Part shown: in pieces, positions 1-9,620 of the stretch
Layout: the number at the start of each line of letters is the position of its first letter
Numbering within the stretch: position 1 is the first letter of the stretch
Source: Hymenobacter sp. BRD67
Lineage (GTDB): Bacteria; Bacteroidota; Bacteroidia; Cytophagales; Hymenobacteraceae
Direction: 5' to 3'
DNA: 64,000 bases
Assembly (NCBI RefSeq): GCF_013256425.1
Contig: NZ_CP053904.1
Location: 2,170,001 to 2,234,000, forward strand
Translations under genes and position numbers: made by a program
Notes under the pieces: model-generated
Seen by the model: the letters and a program-made list of their open reading frames with translations, nothing else
Databases searched by the model: none
Told to the model about the DNA's origin: nothing

Positions 1-880
1 TTTTGCACAGCGCGGGGCGAGAGGCGCACCAGGATATTCTCGTTTTCGCCGGTATCGGGCAGCGGGCCAATAACGCGCACGTACACCGACTGGCCGTTCA
101 TCTGGTTTTTTACCTGCATAATGGTGCCCACAGGAGCCGTTTTGTGCAGGGCCAGGTATTTGTCGGTGCCACTGTTGCCGATGACGGCGGCAATGCCGAC
201 GTCAGTTTTGCGGGCCACCAGCTCGCTGGCGTGCGTAGGACCTTTGGTTTCAGCAGCTTCCTCCTTTTTGTCGGCGGGCGTGGCGGGCGTCACGGTGGCA
301 ATCTGCGCCTCCTTAGCAGGGTTAATCTTGGGGCAGGAGCGGCGGCCTCGGGCGCGGCGGGACGGGCCGCTACCGGCGGGGCAGCTGGGGCCACCGCGCC
401 ATCTTCGGCAGCGCGCAGCTGCAGTTCTTGCCCCACACGCACCGGGGAGCCGGCGGGCAGGTGGTTGAGCTGCATCAGCTCGGTGGGCGACAGGCCAAAG
501 CGGCGGGCAATGCCAAACAGCGTTTCGCCCTTGGCTACGGTATAGCGGGCCGGCACCACGGCCGGGGCAGCCGCTGGCTTAGCCGGAAGGGCAGCCGTTT
601 TAGCAGCGGCCCCGCCCGGCCGCGGAATAAGCACTACCTCCCCAATACCCAGGCCCGCCTTGAGCTGGGGATTGGCGGCCGTAATCTGGTCGACCGTTAC
701 GTGGTAGCGGCGGCTTAGGGCAAACATGGTTTCGCCCTGGGCAATGCGGTGGCGCACGAAGCGCTGGCCACCGCGCACTTCCTGGCCAATAGAGTCGGCC
801 GGCAGCGCGTGGCCCGGCGGCAGAGTGGCCAGCGGGCCGTGCAGCGAATTAAGTATCAGGAATGAAGCAAGCAGACTCAT
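1..880 (-). CDS. LysM and RlpA-like double-psi beta-barrel cell-wall protein, partial at window edge, frameshifted
   Basis: This is a secreted protein that probably binds peptidoglycan. The start at 880 is chosen because it begins a hydrophobic signal-like segment (MSLLASFLILNSLHG). Two LysM domains follow at about residues 42-87 (core HRIAQGETMFALSRRY) and 111-154 (core YTVAKGETLFGIARRF), separated by Ala/Pro-rich linkers. The frame breaks at the G run 330-333. One added base joins the upstream part to a second open frame that runs to base 1 and carries a double-psi barrel signature (YLALHKTAPVGTIMQVKN, then VYVRVIGPLP). LysM plus this barrel is a familiar Bacteroidota architecture. The C-terminus lies outside the window. 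The break is most likely a missing base in the assembly; a real frameshift cannot be excluded. Confidence 0.8.
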
Positions 881-1075
881 GCGCGGGAGCAAAGCTAAAT
901 GTATACCAAAACCGACCCGGGGCCAGCCCCGGCCCAAGGCCGGCGGTAGGCAAAGTAAACACCTAGCGGCCGGGCAGCACTAGTTTCGGGCACGAAATGC
1001 CCCGCGGCCGCTTGCCGGGCAGGCGGGCTCGCTTCGGCTGGCAGTTTCTTTCTCCCCTTCATCTCGCCTCACTTC

Positions 1076-1831
1076 ATGTCCGACGTCCTCGCTATTATTC
1101 CTGCCCGCTACGCTTCTACGCGCCTGCCTGGCAAGCCCCTGGTCGACCTGGGCGGCCAAACCATGATTCAGCGGGTAGTGGCACAGGCGCGGCTGGCCGG
1201 ACTGGCGCGGGTAGTGGTAGCCACCGACGATACCCGAATCCGGGACCATGTGCTGAGCTTTGGGGGCGAGGCCGTGCTCACGCGCTCCGACCATCCGAGC
1301 GGTACCGACCGCGTGTGGGAGGCTTTTGAGCAGCTGGGTAGTCCGGTCAATATATCTTGTATTTTGAATATTCAAGGTGATGAGCCGTTTATTCATCCGG
1401 CGCAGCTGAATGCGCTGGTCGAGCTGTTTGCGCACAACCCACCGCCGGCCATCGCTACGCTCATCAAGCCCGTGCTGACGGAGGAAGAATTATTCAGCCC
1501 CCATCTTCCCAAAGTAGTAACCGACCAGCGCGGCAACGCCTTGTATTTCAGCCGTCATCCGCTACCCTACCAGCGCCAGCAGCCTACTGCCGCCTGGCTG
1601 CATCACCACCGCTACTACCGCCATCTGGGCCTCTACGCCTACCGGCCCGACGTGCTGCGCCAGCTGACGCAGCTACCGCCCTCGCCCCTGGAGCTGGCCG
1701 AAAGCCTGGAGCAGCTGCGCTGGCTCGAAGCCGGCTTTCAGATTCAAACCGCCGTCACGGAGCTGGACGCCTTCGGGATTGATACGCCGGAAGACGTAGT
1801 GCGGGCCCGCCAGCGGCTGGGAGTAGCGTAG
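1076..1831 (+). CDS. kdsB: 3-deoxy-manno-octulosonate cytidylyltransferase (CMP-Kdo synthetase)
   Basis: The enzyme couples CTP to Kdo to give CMP-Kdo for lipid A-core assembly in the cytoplasm. The protein is 251 residues, the usual length for KdsB. The N-terminal nucleotide-binding motif IPARYASTRLPGKPL is at residues 8-22. Further family motifs are HPSGTDRVWE and NIQGDEPFI, which carries the metal-binding Asp, and the C-terminal GIDTPEDVVRAR. It is transcribed away from the LysM gene. The preceding 140 bases are GC-rich and show no obvious promoter box. Together with the hldE-type kinase at 19294 it indicates a Gram-negative LPS pathway. Confidence 0.97.
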   Translation: MSDVLAIIPARYASTRLPGKPLVDLGGQTMIQRVVAQARLAGLARVVVATDDTRIRDHVLSFGGEAVLTRSDHPSGTDRVWEAFEQLGSPVNISCILNIQGDEPFIHPAQLNALVELFAHNPPPAIATLIKPVLTEEELFSPHLPKVVTDQRGNALYFSRHPLPYQRQQPTAAWLHHHRYYRHLGLYAYRPDVLRQLTQLPPSPLELAESLEQLRWLEAGFQIQTAVTELDAFGIDTPEDVVRARQRLGVA

Positions 1832-1849
1832 CTCTCCCATGGGAAGGGC

Positions 1850-2547
1850 TTATTTGCCCGCTGGGTCTGGCACTATGCCGCCGAAGCGAATACGCAGCGT
1901 GGCCGGCACCTTCACAGGCTTGCCGGCCACTAGGCCGGGCGTCCACCAGGGCATGAGGCGCACCAGGCGCAGGGCTTCTTCGTCGAGGCCGTAGCCGACG
2001 CCTTTCACGACCTCGGCATCGAGCAGGCGGCCGGCCTCGTCAACCATGAAGCTAACAAACACATCGCCGGAAATATTATTGGCTCTGGCGGCCTCGGGGT
2101 AGTGCACATTCTGCTGTAGATAAGCACGGTAGGCGGCCGCGCCCCCGGAAAGGTGGGCTGGTCATCGGCAACAACCAGCGGTTTGCTCACCACTTCGAGG
2201 CCGGCCGAAGAAGCCGCCAGCACGGTGCCTACCTCGTTCATGGTGACGGTAACCGGGCCGAGCGCTTTCAGCAGAAAAGTTTGGGTCTGGTAGCCGGCGC
2301 ACTTAAAGGTGAGTACCGGCTTGGCCTGCTCGCTGGTCAGCAAAAAATTTCCGGAGGCGTTGGTAGTAGCCGTAGTGGCTGCATTCTGCATCACAATGAA
2401 TACTCCCGCCAGCGGGGCGCCCTTCGTATTAACGACGCGGCCCGTGATAGTAACCGTCGCCGGCAGCGCTGACAGCGCCGGGAGCGTAGCCAGCGCCAGC
2501 GGCGCGGCCCAAAGCCACACTATCGAATACCGTAAAAATTGTATCAT
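1850..2547 (-). CDS. TonB C-terminal domain protein with carboxypeptidase-like regulatory domain, frameshifted
   Basis: This is a secreted or periplasmic protein of about 232 residues once one base is restored. The start at 2547 (MIQFLRYSIVWLWAAPLALA) gives a clear signal peptide. Next comes a carboxypeptidase-D-like beta-sandwich (ITGRVVNTKGAPLAGVFIVM), then a TonB C-terminal domain (HYPEAARANNISGDVFVSF, ending PATLRIRFGG). The two halves are in different frames. Adding one C to the run at 2142-2146 restores an uninterrupted junction (TFPGGAAAYRAYLQQNVHYP). Such proteins usually hand energy to outer-membrane receptors or act as periplasmic scaffolds; the exact partner is unknown. The frameshift is probably an assembly error. 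Confidence 0.8.
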
Positions 2548-2652
2548 AACCAGAAGAGCAGTGGTGGGAAACGGGCACAAGTATAAGTACCTACCAGGCG
2601 TTTCACCAAGCACTTAGCCCACATTCCGGCTTAATTTTCCCTTGCCCGGGAT

Positions 2653-3066
2653 TTAGGGCTGGGTGGAGCTGGCAACTACGGCCTGCTCATTGCCGCTTTG
2701 CTTACGCTCGTCCTCCATTTCCTTGGACAGAAAGAAGTTGAGCGCCGTACGGATAATGGCAATAGCGCCGAGCTTGCCAATCTGCTCCCAGCTCGGGGCA
2801 ATGGCCGTGCTCAGAATATCGGCTCCGAGCTGAAATTCCAGCGCCAGCGCCAGGTAGCGCGCCAGCGTCAGGCGAATGGCCGTAAAATCGGCCGTTCGGC
2901 GCGCCAGCAGGGCCCGTACCAGCAACCTACCCGAGGTGATAATGCCGAGCGCAATTATCAGCGCTCCTACTACTTCTACGCCCAGCTTGAGCCACTGCAC
3001 ACCCGCTACTACTCCTTCTTCGGTATGGGAAAATAGGGTGGCCGGGTTTTCGACAGCGAGCAGCAT
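2653..3066 (-). CDS. DUF1622 family small membrane protein
   Basis: The protein is 137 residues with three likely membrane segments: around residues 25-50 (LKLGVEVVGALIIALGIITS), 70-90 and 100-115. The pattern VEVVGALIIALG..., then LALEFQLGADIL and IRTALNFFLSKEM, matches the DUF1622 family, whose function is unknown. It lies 20 bp downstream of the HPP-family gene on the same strand, so the two are probably co-transcribed. No catalytic residues are evident. Confidence 0.8.
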   Translation of the reverse strand: MLLAVENPATLFSHTEEGVVAGVQWLKLGVEVVGALIIALGIITSGRLLVRALLARRTADFTAIRLTLARYLALALEFQLGADILSTAIAPSWEQIGKLGAIAIIRTALNFFLSKEMEDERKQSGNEQAVVASSTQP

Positions 3067-3086
3067 AGAAGTGAAAGTAGAGAAAG

Positions 3087-3614
3087 CTAAGTTGCGATTG
3101 TAAACCGCCGTATCAAGTATGCTGAGCCCCGCTGCACGGCCAGCAGTATTACTACCAGCCCCACCGCCAGCCCAAACAACGCCAGACTACCCTCCCCCGC
3201 CCCGGCCCGAAACGCGAAGCTGAGGGCCGTGGATACAGCCGGCGGGTGCATAGTATCGGTGGCCAGCATTACCCCGATGCTGCTGACCAGGGCCAGCGCC
3301 GCGCCTACATAACCCGCGCCGAGCCAGGCATGAAACCCGTAGCCGAGTATCGCCGCCGCCAGCTGGCTGATAACCAGCGTTCGGGTGCTGTTCGCCGGAT
3401 GGCTGGGGTCGAGGTAAATCAGGAAGCAGCTCGAAGCCAGCGAGGCAAACAATAGCTGTTGGTTGCTCAGCGCTTTCACCAGCCAGAGCAGCCCCAGCAC
3501 CGTGAGGGTCGGTAGCAGCGCCAGCACTATTTCGCGCCGCCAGCGCAGGCGCGGGCGGCCCAGCGGCGCACCGGGGATAGACGAAACTGACGTAGCAACG
3601 GCTGGCATAGGCAT
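3087..3614 (-). CDS. HPP family integral membrane protein
   Basis: The protein is 175 residues with four hydrophobic segments and the family-defining His-Pro-Pro motif in ATDTMHPPAVSTAL. A second conserved block is YLDPSHPANSTRTLVISQ. HPP proteins sit in the inner membrane; some relatives have been linked to nitrite transport in chloroplasts and cyanobacteria, but the substrate here cannot be read from sequence. It is the probable first gene of a two-gene unit with the DUF1622 protein. Confidence 0.85.
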   Translation of the reverse strand: MPMPAVATSVSSIPGAPLGRPRLRWRREIVLALLPTLTVLGLLWLVKALSNQQLLFASLASSCFLIYLDPSHPANSTRTLVISQLAAAILGYGFHAWLGAGYVGAALALVSSIGVMLATDTMHPPAVSTALSFAFRAGAGEGSLALFGLAVGLVVILLAVQRGSAYLIRRFTIAT

Positions 3615-3693
3615 GAGACGATACCCTGCATACGGCCTGGCACGGCAGATGGTGGCCGGGGCCCAGGCTTTTTTAAAACTATTGGCCGACTGC

Positions 3694-5115
3694 CTACGCT
3701 TGCGTCGGAGCCAGACCCAGCGCCGCGCCGCGCTTCAGCAGCAACTGGTAGGCGGGTTCCCACTCGTTGGGCACCTCGCCTTCCAGAATGGCTTCGAGCA
3801 CGGCTTCTTTCAGCTCGCCCACCTGGCGCGAGGGCTTCAGGCCGAAGGTTTCCATGATAACCTCGCCGGTGATGACGGGCTTGAAATTGCGCAGGTGGTC
3901 TTTGGCCTCTATTTCGCGCAGCTTTTCCTCTACCGTATCGAAGTTCTGGAGGTAGCGGGCTTTGCGCTGGTGGTCTTTGCTGGTAATATCGGCCCGGCAC
4001 AGTAGCATGAGGCGGTCGATATCGTCGCCGGCCTCAAACAGCAAGCGCCTTACGGCCGAATCGGTTACGATAGCCTTGCTTAGCACAATGGGCCGCAGGT
4101 GCAGGCGCACCAGCTTCTGCACCTGGCGCATCTCCTCGCCCAGCGGCAGCTTGAGGTCGGTAAAAATCTGCGGTACCCAGCGCGCGCCCTTGTCCTCATG
4201 GCCGTGAAAGGTCCAGCCAACCTTAGGGTCGTAGCGCTTGGTGGCGGGCTTGGCGATATCGTGCAGAATGGCCGCCCAGCGCAGCCACAGGTCGCCGCCC
4301 GCGGCGGCCACGTTGTCGAGCACTTGCAGGGTGTGGTAAAAATTATCCTTGTGCGCGTGCTGGCCCACTTTATCCACGCCGTGCAGCAGGGCCATCTTCG
4401 GGAAGATGAGCTGCAAAAGCCCGGTTTGAAACAGCAGCTTAAAGCCGTAGCTCGGCACCGGCGACTCCACTATTTTATTCAGCTCAATGGTGATGCGCTC
4501 CTGGGACACGATTTTAATGCGCTCCTTATTGCGGCCGATGGCGTCGTAGGTATCGGGCTCAATATCGAAGTTGAGCTGCGAGGCGAAGCGAATGGCCCGC
4601 AGCATCCGCAGCGGGTCGTCGCTGAACGTAATATCCGGCCCCAGCGGCGTACGGATGGTTTTGGCCGCCAGGTCTTTCAGGCCGTCGTAGCGGTCCACGA
4701 GCGCGCCAAAGTCCTCGGCGTTCAGGCTCAGGCCCAGCGCATTAATGGTAAAGTCGCGGCGGGCTAGGTCGTCTTCCAGCGTACCGGCTTCCACTTCGGG
4801 CTTGCGGCTTTCGGCGCGGTAGCTTTCCCTGCGGGCACCCACAAACTCGATTTCGCCGGCTTCCTCGGTGGGCAGCATGGCCGTGCCGAAGTTCTTAAAC
4901 ACCGTGACGCGCCCCCGGCCCGGTAGCCGGCGCCCCACGGCCTGCGCCAGCCGGATGCCGTCGCCCACCGTTACCACGTCAATATCCTTGCTGGTGCGCC
5001 GCAAAGCCAAATCGCGCACGTAGCCGCCAATAACGTAGGCGGGCTGGCCCAGCTCGTGGGCCGCGTCGGCAATGGTGCGGAAGATGGGCAGGTCGGGCAG
5101 CGTGGGCGTGGTCAT
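3694..5115 (-). CDS. cca: CCA tRNA nucleotidyltransferase / poly(A) polymerase family protein with HD domain
   Basis: The enzyme adds or repairs the 3' CCA end of tRNA. In 473 residues it shows the class II nucleotidyltransferase head: the GGYVRD motif at 30-35 and the metal-binding pair Asp44-x-Asp46 in KDIDVV. The RRDFTINAL block and the RNA-binding neck (DPLRMLRAIRFASQL) follow. An HD-type phosphohydrolase region (FYHTLQVLDN, then AAILHDIAKPAT) is at about 255-290, and the C-terminal body ends GLAPTQA. This is the usual HD-containing Bacteroidota form. Whether it adds the full CCA or only part cannot be told from sequence alone. Confidence 0.93.
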   Translation of the reverse strand: MTTPTLPDLPIFRTIADAAHELGQPAYVIGGYVRDLALRRTSKDIDVVTVGDGIRLAQAVGRRLPGRGRVTVFKNFGTAMLPTEEAGEIEFVGARRESYRAESRKPEVEAGTLEDDLARRDFTINALGLSLNAEDFGALVDRYDGLKDLAAKTIRTPLGPDITFSDDPLRMLRAIRFASQLNFDIEPDTYDAIGRNKERIKIVSQERITIELNKIVESPVPSYGFKLLFQTGLLQLIFPKMALLHGVDKVGQHAHKDNFYHTLQVLDNVAAAGGDLWLRWAAILHDIAKPATKRYDPKVGWTFHGHEDKGARWVPQIFTDLKLPLGEEMRQVQKLVRLHLRPIVLSKAIVTDSAVRRLLFEAGDDIDRLMLLCRADITSKDHQRKARYLQNFDTVEEKLREIEAKDHLRNFKPVITGEVIMETFGLKPSRQVGELKEAVLEAILEGEVPNEWEPAYQLLLKRGAALGLAPTQA

Positions 5116-5348
5116 GGGCGCAAAGTTCGGCCGCGGCAGCGGTTAGTGCCCCGGCGCCGCTGCTTAGTGCCGGGGCAACCCGCCCATTGGCAGCAGCCCG
5201 CTGATGCCGAAAATACTCAGAATCAGGCGCGAGCTTTTCGCCAGAAAAGCCAGGTGCTTCACCCCACGTCCTCAATAAAGCTGTTTGGGAGCGGCCCGTC
5301 CCGTGGCAGCTTCATGCAAAAGCCTTTTAGTGTCACTTAATTTCAGCT

Positions 5349-6620
5349 ATGCATTCCTATTCTCCCCGTTTCCTTTACCTGCTGCTGGTTTTCGTGCTTG
5401 CCTTGGCGGGCTGCGCCAAAAAGGACGCGACGCCTTCGCCTTCGGTGCCGCCAGTCACTACGGTAACGCCGCCGGTTGACCCGCACCTTACGTATCTCAA
5501 GCTGCTGGCCGATGGCACAACCAATCAGGCGTTGCCTTTGCAAAAGGCCATCGACTCGTGCTCGGCGGCCGGCGGCGGCACGCTGGTACTGCGTAAGGGT
5601 ACCTATATGATTGGACCGATTTACATGAAAAGCTCGGTCACGCTGCGGCTCGATACGCTGGCTACCCTGCTGGCCAGCCCCAACATGCCCGACTTTACGG
5701 TCAATGGCAAGGTAGTAAACCTCATCAATGGGCCGGGAGGGGCGATTCACGACGTGACGCTTACCGGCGCCGGCACTATCGATGGCAACGGCGCCCCCTG
5801 GTGGGCGGCTTTTCAGGCCAACAGCGCGCTGGTGCGGCCGCGGCTCATCTACATTACTTCCTGCCAGAACCTGACCGTTTCCGGCCTGACGCTGACCAAC
5901 TCGCCCTCCTTTCACCTAGTGCCCAGCCAGTGCCAGAACGTGGTTATCAGCAAGCTGAAAATTATTGCCCCGTCGAATTCGCCCAATACCGACGGTATTG
6001 ACCCGGCCAACTGCAACCAGGTCAGTATTACCAACTGTACCATCGACACCGGCGACGACTGCATCGCCATCAAGAGCGGCCGCGTAAACGGGGCACTGGT
6101 AGATGCCTGTCAGAACCTGACGGTTACGGGCTGCACTTTCCTGCACGGCCACGGCCTCTCGATTGGCAGCGAAACCTCGTCGGGGGTTAAAAACCTAACC
6201 GTTACCAACTGCACGTTTACGGGCACCACCAACGGCATCCGCATCAAGTCGGAGCCCGGCCTGGGCGGCCTGATACAAAACGTAAACTATAGCAATATTA
6301 CCATGACGGGCGTTACGAATCCGCTCGTGATTAATATGGCTTACGCGCTAAACCCGAACAACAGCTACCCTGCTGATATCCCGAGCGTAAACGGCATGAC
6401 CATCGACCACCTGACCGTAACCGGCGCCAAAAATGCCGGCAGCCTGGTCGGCCTCACTACCCTTCCTATTCTGAACCTGACGCTATCCAATCTCACTATT
6501 TCGGCCCAGACCGGCCTGGTCATGCAGAATGCTACCGGGGTGGTGATGAGTAATTGGGTTATCAACGTGACGAGTGGCAAGTCTATCATCACGCAGAACG
6601 TGCAGGGCACGGGCTTTTAG
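5349..6620 (+). CDS. Glycoside hydrolase family 28 (polygalacturonase-like) lipoprotein
   Basis: This is a 423-residue secreted lipoprotein. The lipobox LALAGC places the acylated Cys near residue 21, so it should be anchored to a membrane and outward facing. The body is a right-handed parallel beta-helix of repeated Asn/Thr-rich strands. GH28 catalytic signatures are present: NTDGIDPANC with the first Asp, DTGDDCIAIKSG with the Asp pair, GHGLSIGSE with the His, and GIRIKSEPGLGG. The family cleaves pectic galacturonan or related uronides. No SusCD pair or other pectin gene is adjacent, so the substrate is uncertain. Confidence 0.92.
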   Translation: MHSYSPRFLYLLLVFVLALAGCAKKDATPSPSVPPVTTVTPPVDPHLTYLKLLADGTTNQALPLQKAIDSCSAAGGGTLVLRKGTYMIGPIYMKSSVTLRLDTLATLLASPNMPDFTVNGKVVNLINGPGGAIHDVTLTGAGTIDGNGAPWWAAFQANSALVRPRLIYITSCQNLTVSGLTLTNSPSFHLVPSQCQNVVISKLKIIAPSNSPNTDGIDPANCNQVSITNCTIDTGDDCIAIKSGRVNGALVDACQNLTVTGCTFLHGHGLSIGSETSSGVKNLTVTNCTFTGTTNGIRIKSEPGLGGLIQNVNYSNITMTGVTNPLVINMAYALNPNNSYPADIPSVNGMTIDHLTVTGAKNAGSLVGLTTLPILNLTLSNLTISAQTGLVMQNATGVVMSNWVINVTSGKSIITQNVQGTGF

Positions 6621-6673
6621 GTAGCCGCTAACGCGGAAGCGCTTTGCCTCGAAGGGCTTGGCTTTTCAGCGAA

Positions 6674-7252
6674 CTACCCGCGCACCACTTCCAGCTGCCC
6701 GTCGGCGCCCAGGCGCACCACCCGCGAGGGCGCTACCCGGGTCTGGTCATCTTGCCGCCAGCTCACCACGTGGTCGACCCCGCGCACGATGGCCGGGTCT
6801 ACCTCGCTGTAAACCGCCGGTGTCGGCTCGCCCGCTTTATTGGCCGAGGTCGATACCAGCCCGTGGCCCAGGCGGCGCACCACCTTGTGGCAAAACTCGT
6901 CCTGCACTACGCGCAGGCCCACGGTGCCGTCGGGCGCTACCAGCCCCGGAGCCAGGGCGCGGCTGGCGGGCAGGATGTACGTAGTAGGGCGGGTCTGGTC
7001 GGCCAATGCCGCTTCAAGTCCGGCGGGCACCTCCTTCACGTAGCGGCGCAGCATGGCCAGGTCGGCCACGAGCACGATGCTGGGCTTGCCGGCTTCGCGG
7101 CCTTTGAGCTTGTAGAGCTTTTCGACCGCGCGCGGCACCTCAGCGTCGCAGCCCAGGCCCCAGACCGTATCGGTCGGATACAGGATAACCTGCTGCGTGA
7201 GGAGTACATCAACGGCAGTGTCTACTTCCTGGCGAAAGAAATTGGTATTCAT
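6674..7252 (-). CDS. tsaC: L-threonylcarbamoyladenylate synthase (Sua5/YciO/TsaC)
   Basis: The enzyme makes threonylcarbamoyl-AMP from threonine, bicarbonate and ATP, the first step of the t6A37 tRNA modification. It is 192 residues, the short TsaC-like form without the extra Sua5 domain. Motifs seen are YPTDTVWGLGCDA near residue 25, KLKGREAGKPSIVLVADL, and LVSTSANKAGEPTP, which together form the YrdC fold pocket. It lies 17 bp downstream of the methylmalonyl-CoA epimerase gene on the same strand and is probably co-transcribed with it. Confidence 0.92.
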   Translation of the reverse strand: MNTNFFRQEVDTAVDVLLTQQVILYPTDTVWGLGCDAEVPRAVEKLYKLKGREAGKPSIVLVADLAMLRRYVKEVPAGLEAALADQTRPTTYILPASRALAPGLVAPDGTVGLRVVQDEFCHKVVRRLGHGLVSTSANKAGEPTPAVYSEVDPAIVRGVDHVVSWRQDDQTRVAPSRVVRLGADGQLEVVRG

Positions 7253-7269
7253 TATATAAAAAATAATAT

Positions 7270-7677
7270 TTATTTTCTACTTTCCTGGCACAGCTCTACC
7301 AGCACGCCGCCCGCGCTTTTGGGGTGTACGAAGCACACCAGCTTGTTATCGGCTCCCTTCTTAGGCAATTCATTTAATAATACGAACCCTTCGGCCCGCA
7401 GCCGGGCCATCTCGGTCTCAATGTCATCGACCTCGAAGGCCACGTGGTGAATGCCTTCAGGCTTCTTTTCCAGGAATTTCGTGATGGCGCTGTCGGGGCT
7501 GGTACCGGCCAGCAGCTCAATCTTGGAGCCGCCGATTTGGAAGAAAACCGTGTCTACGGCCTCGCTGGCAACGTGCTCGGTTTTGTAAGGCGGCTGGCCC
7601 AGCAGGCGGGTGTAGAGGTCGGTGGCGGCGGCCAGGTCGCGCACGGCCAGGCCCAGGTGTTCGAGGTTGGTAAGCAT
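7270..7677 (-). CDS. mce: Methylmalonyl-CoA epimerase
   Basis: The enzyme interconverts (R)- and (S)-methylmalonyl-CoA in propionate/succinate metabolism. The start at 7677 (MLTNLEHLGLAVRDL) gives 135 residues, the normal length; an earlier in-frame start would add a non-conserved leader. The glyoxalase/VOC fold is seen as two halves with the metal ligands in HLGLAVRD, GIHHVAFEVDD and GVLVELCQE. It is divergent from iscS, with 191 bp between the start codons. Confidence 0.93.
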   Translation of the reverse strand: MLTNLEHLGLAVRDLAAATDLYTRLLGQPPYKTEHVASEAVDTVFFQIGGSKIELLAGTSPDSAITKFLEKKPEGIHHVAFEVDDIETEMARLRAEGFVLLNELPKKGADNKLVCFVHPKSAGGVLVELCQESRK

Positions 7678-7769
7678 AACGGGTAGGCGGGCAGCTGGCC
7701 CGGCGCACAAAGCTACCCGGTCGGCGCGGCCAGGCGGAGCAGTTCTGCGGTTTTTAGACTGATTCCAGC

Positions 7770-7777
7770 TATTTTTG
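7770..7777 (+). promoter_or_regulatory. Bacteroidota-type -7 box ahead of iscS
   Basis: TATTTTTG matches the TAnnTTTG -7 consensus of Bacteroidota sigma factors. It lies 91 bases before the iscS start codon. A T-rich stretch (7751-7755) stands about 15 bases upstream but is a poor -33 box. It would give a leader of roughly 80 bases. Confidence 0.45.
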
Positions 7778-7868
7778 TGGATTCAAAAAACTGTTTAGGC
7801 CAAAATTCTGTTTCAAACGCAGTCAACGCCTAACTTTAGCCTTTACTAGCAACATCCAGCCCAGCGCC

Positions 7869-9083
7869 ATGCTTAAGCTACCTATCTATCTGGACAACAA
7901 CGCCACTACGCCGCTCGACCCGCGCGTGCTGGAGGCCATGATGCCCTACCTGACCGACGTATTCGGCAATGCGGCTTCGCGCAACCATCCCTTTGGCTGG
8001 GCGGCGGAGGAAGGCGTGGATTACGCCCGCGAGCAAATCAGCCAGCTCATCAACTGCGACCCCAAGGAGATTATCTTCACCAGCGGCGCTACGGAGAGCG
8101 ACAACCTGGGCATTAAGGGCGTATTTGAGATGTATGCCCAGCGGGGCAATCACATCATCACGACAACGACCGAGCACAAGGCCGTGCTCGATACCTGCAA
8201 GCACATCGAAAAGCTCGGCGGCAAGGTTACTTACTTGCCCGTAAACGAGCAGGGATTAATTAGCCTCGAAGAGTTGGAAGCTGCCATGACGCCCCAGACT
8301 ATCCTGGTGACTATCATGTACGGCAACAATGAGACGGGCACGGTGCAGCCCATCCGCGAGATTGCCGCTATCGCCCACAAGCACGGCGCGCTCTTTATGA
8401 GCGACGGCACCCAGGCCGTGGGCAAAATTCCGGTCGATGTGCTGGCCGACGGCATCGACCTGATGGCTTTCACGGCCCACAAGATGTACGGTCCCAAAGG
8501 CGTGGGCGCGCTGTACGTGCGCCGCAAAAACCCGCGCGTGAAAGTGACTGCCCAGATGGACGGCGGCGGCCACGAGCGCGGCATGCGCTCGGGCACGCTC
8601 AACGTGCCCGGCATTGTGGGCTTTGGCAAAGCCTGTGAGCTGGCCCGCCTCGAAATGGCGGCCGACGCCGAGCGCCTGAGCAAGCTGCGCGACCAGCTCG
8701 AAAAGGAGCTACTGACCCTGGAAGAAAGCTACGTAAATGGCAGCCGCGAGCATCGCCTGCCGCACGTCACCAACATCAGCTTCAAGTACGTGGAAGGCGA
8801 AGGCCTGATGATGGGCGTAAAAGACCTGGCGGTATCGTCGGGCTCGGCCTGCACCAGCGCCTCCTTGGAGCCCAGCTACGTGCTGAAGGCCCTGGGCCTG
8901 AGCGACGACCTGGCCCACAGCAGCCTGCGCTTCGGCCTGAGCCGCTTTACCACCCAGGAGCAAATCGACTACGCCATCAACCACGTTAAAGAGGCCGTAA
9001 CCAAGCTCCGCGACATGTCGCCGCTCTGGGAAATGCACAAGGAAGGCGTTGACCTCAGTACCATTGAGTGGGCAGAACATTAA
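7869..9083 (+). CDS. iscS: Cysteine desulfurase
   Basis: This PLP enzyme takes sulfur from cysteine and passes it as persulfide to IscU. It is 404 residues, the IscS length. The N-terminus [14 protein letters not shown], the ATESDN block, the PLP lysine in [15 protein letters not shown], and the active loop Cys in [17 protein letters not shown] are all present. The long loop and the adjoining iscU argue for IscS over SufS. The isc regulator, hscB and ferredoxin genes are not adjacent. Confidence 0.96.
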   Translation: MLKLPIYLDNNATTPLDPRVLEAMMPYLTDVFGNAASRNHPFGWAAEEGVDYAREQISQLINCDPKEIIFTSGATESDNLGIKGVFEMYAQRGNHIITTTTEHKAVLDTCKHIEKLGGKVTYLPVNEQGLISLEELEAAMTPQTILVTIMYGNNETGTVQPIREIAAIAHKHGALFMSDGTQAVGKIPVDVLADGIDLMAFTAHKMYGPKGVGALYVRRKNPRVKVTAQMDGGGHERGMRSGTLNVPGIVGFGKACELARLEMAADAERLSKLRDQLEKELLTLEESYVNGSREHRLPHVTNISFKYVEGEGLMMGVKDLAVSSGSACTSASLEPSYVLKALGLSDDLAHSSLRFGLSRFTTQEQIDYAINHVKEAVTKLRDMSPLWEMHKEGVDLSTIEWAEH

Positions 9084-9085
9084 TT

Positions 9086-9173
9086 CAGTGAACAGTTAAC
9101 AGTGAGCAATGAACCGTTTTCTTCTGCTAGCTCACCGACCAACTGCTCACTATTCACTGATAACTATTAACTG
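9086..9173. repeat. CAGTGAACAGT-type imperfect inverted repeat between iscS and iscU
   Basis: The left arm is CAGTGAACAGTTAACAGTGA and a few more bases (9086-9111). The right arm (9142-9173) contains ACTGCTCACTATTCACTG. They pair imperfectly into a long hairpin inside the probable iscSU transcript. The sequence is of the same kind as the perfect hairpin at 19188-19255. Confidence 0.75.
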
Positions 9174-9180
9174 AAAAACC

Positions 9181-9597
9181 ATGGCTTACTCTGATAAGGT
9201 AATCGACCACTACAGCAACCCGCGCAACGTGGGCACGCTGGACAAAAGCAAGAAATCGGTAGGTACCGGTCTGGTTGGGGCGCCCGAGTGCGGCGACGTA
9301 ATGCGCCTGCAAATTGAGGTAGACGAAGCCACCAACACCATCACCGATGCCAAGTTCAAGACCTTCGGCTGCGGCTCGGCCATCGCCTCGTCGAGCCTGG
9401 CTACGGAGTGGCTGAAAGGCAAGACGGTTGACGAGGCCCTCGCCATCGACAACATGGAGATTGTGGAAGAGCTGGCGCTGCCGCCCGTTAAAATTCACTG
9501 CTCGGTACTGGCCGAAGATGCCATCAAGATGGCCATCAACGACTACCGCGTGAAAAACGGTATGCCGGCCCTGGAGCTGGAAAAAGCCCACCACTAA
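9181..9597 (+). CDS. iscU: Fe-S cluster assembly scaffold IscU
   Basis: This is the scaffold on which [2Fe-2S] and [4Fe-4S] clusters are built. It has 138 residues with the three ligand cysteines in APECGDV (Cys37, with Asp39), KTFGCGSAIASSS and KIHCSVLAED. The LPPVK sequence directly before the third Cys is the known recognition motif for the HscA chaperone. That supports a functional link to the Hsp70 gene at 53768. It sits 97 bp after iscS, with a repeat hairpin in the gap. Confidence 0.97.
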   Translation: MAYSDKVIDHYSNPRNVGTLDKSKKSVGTGLVGAPECGDVMRLQIEVDEATNTITDAKFKTFGCGSAIASSSLATEWLKGKTVDEALAIDNMEIVEELALPPVKIHCSVLAEDAIKMAINDYRVKNGMPALELEKAHH

Positions 9598-9620
9598 GCT
9601 GGGTTAAAGCCCTAAAAACA

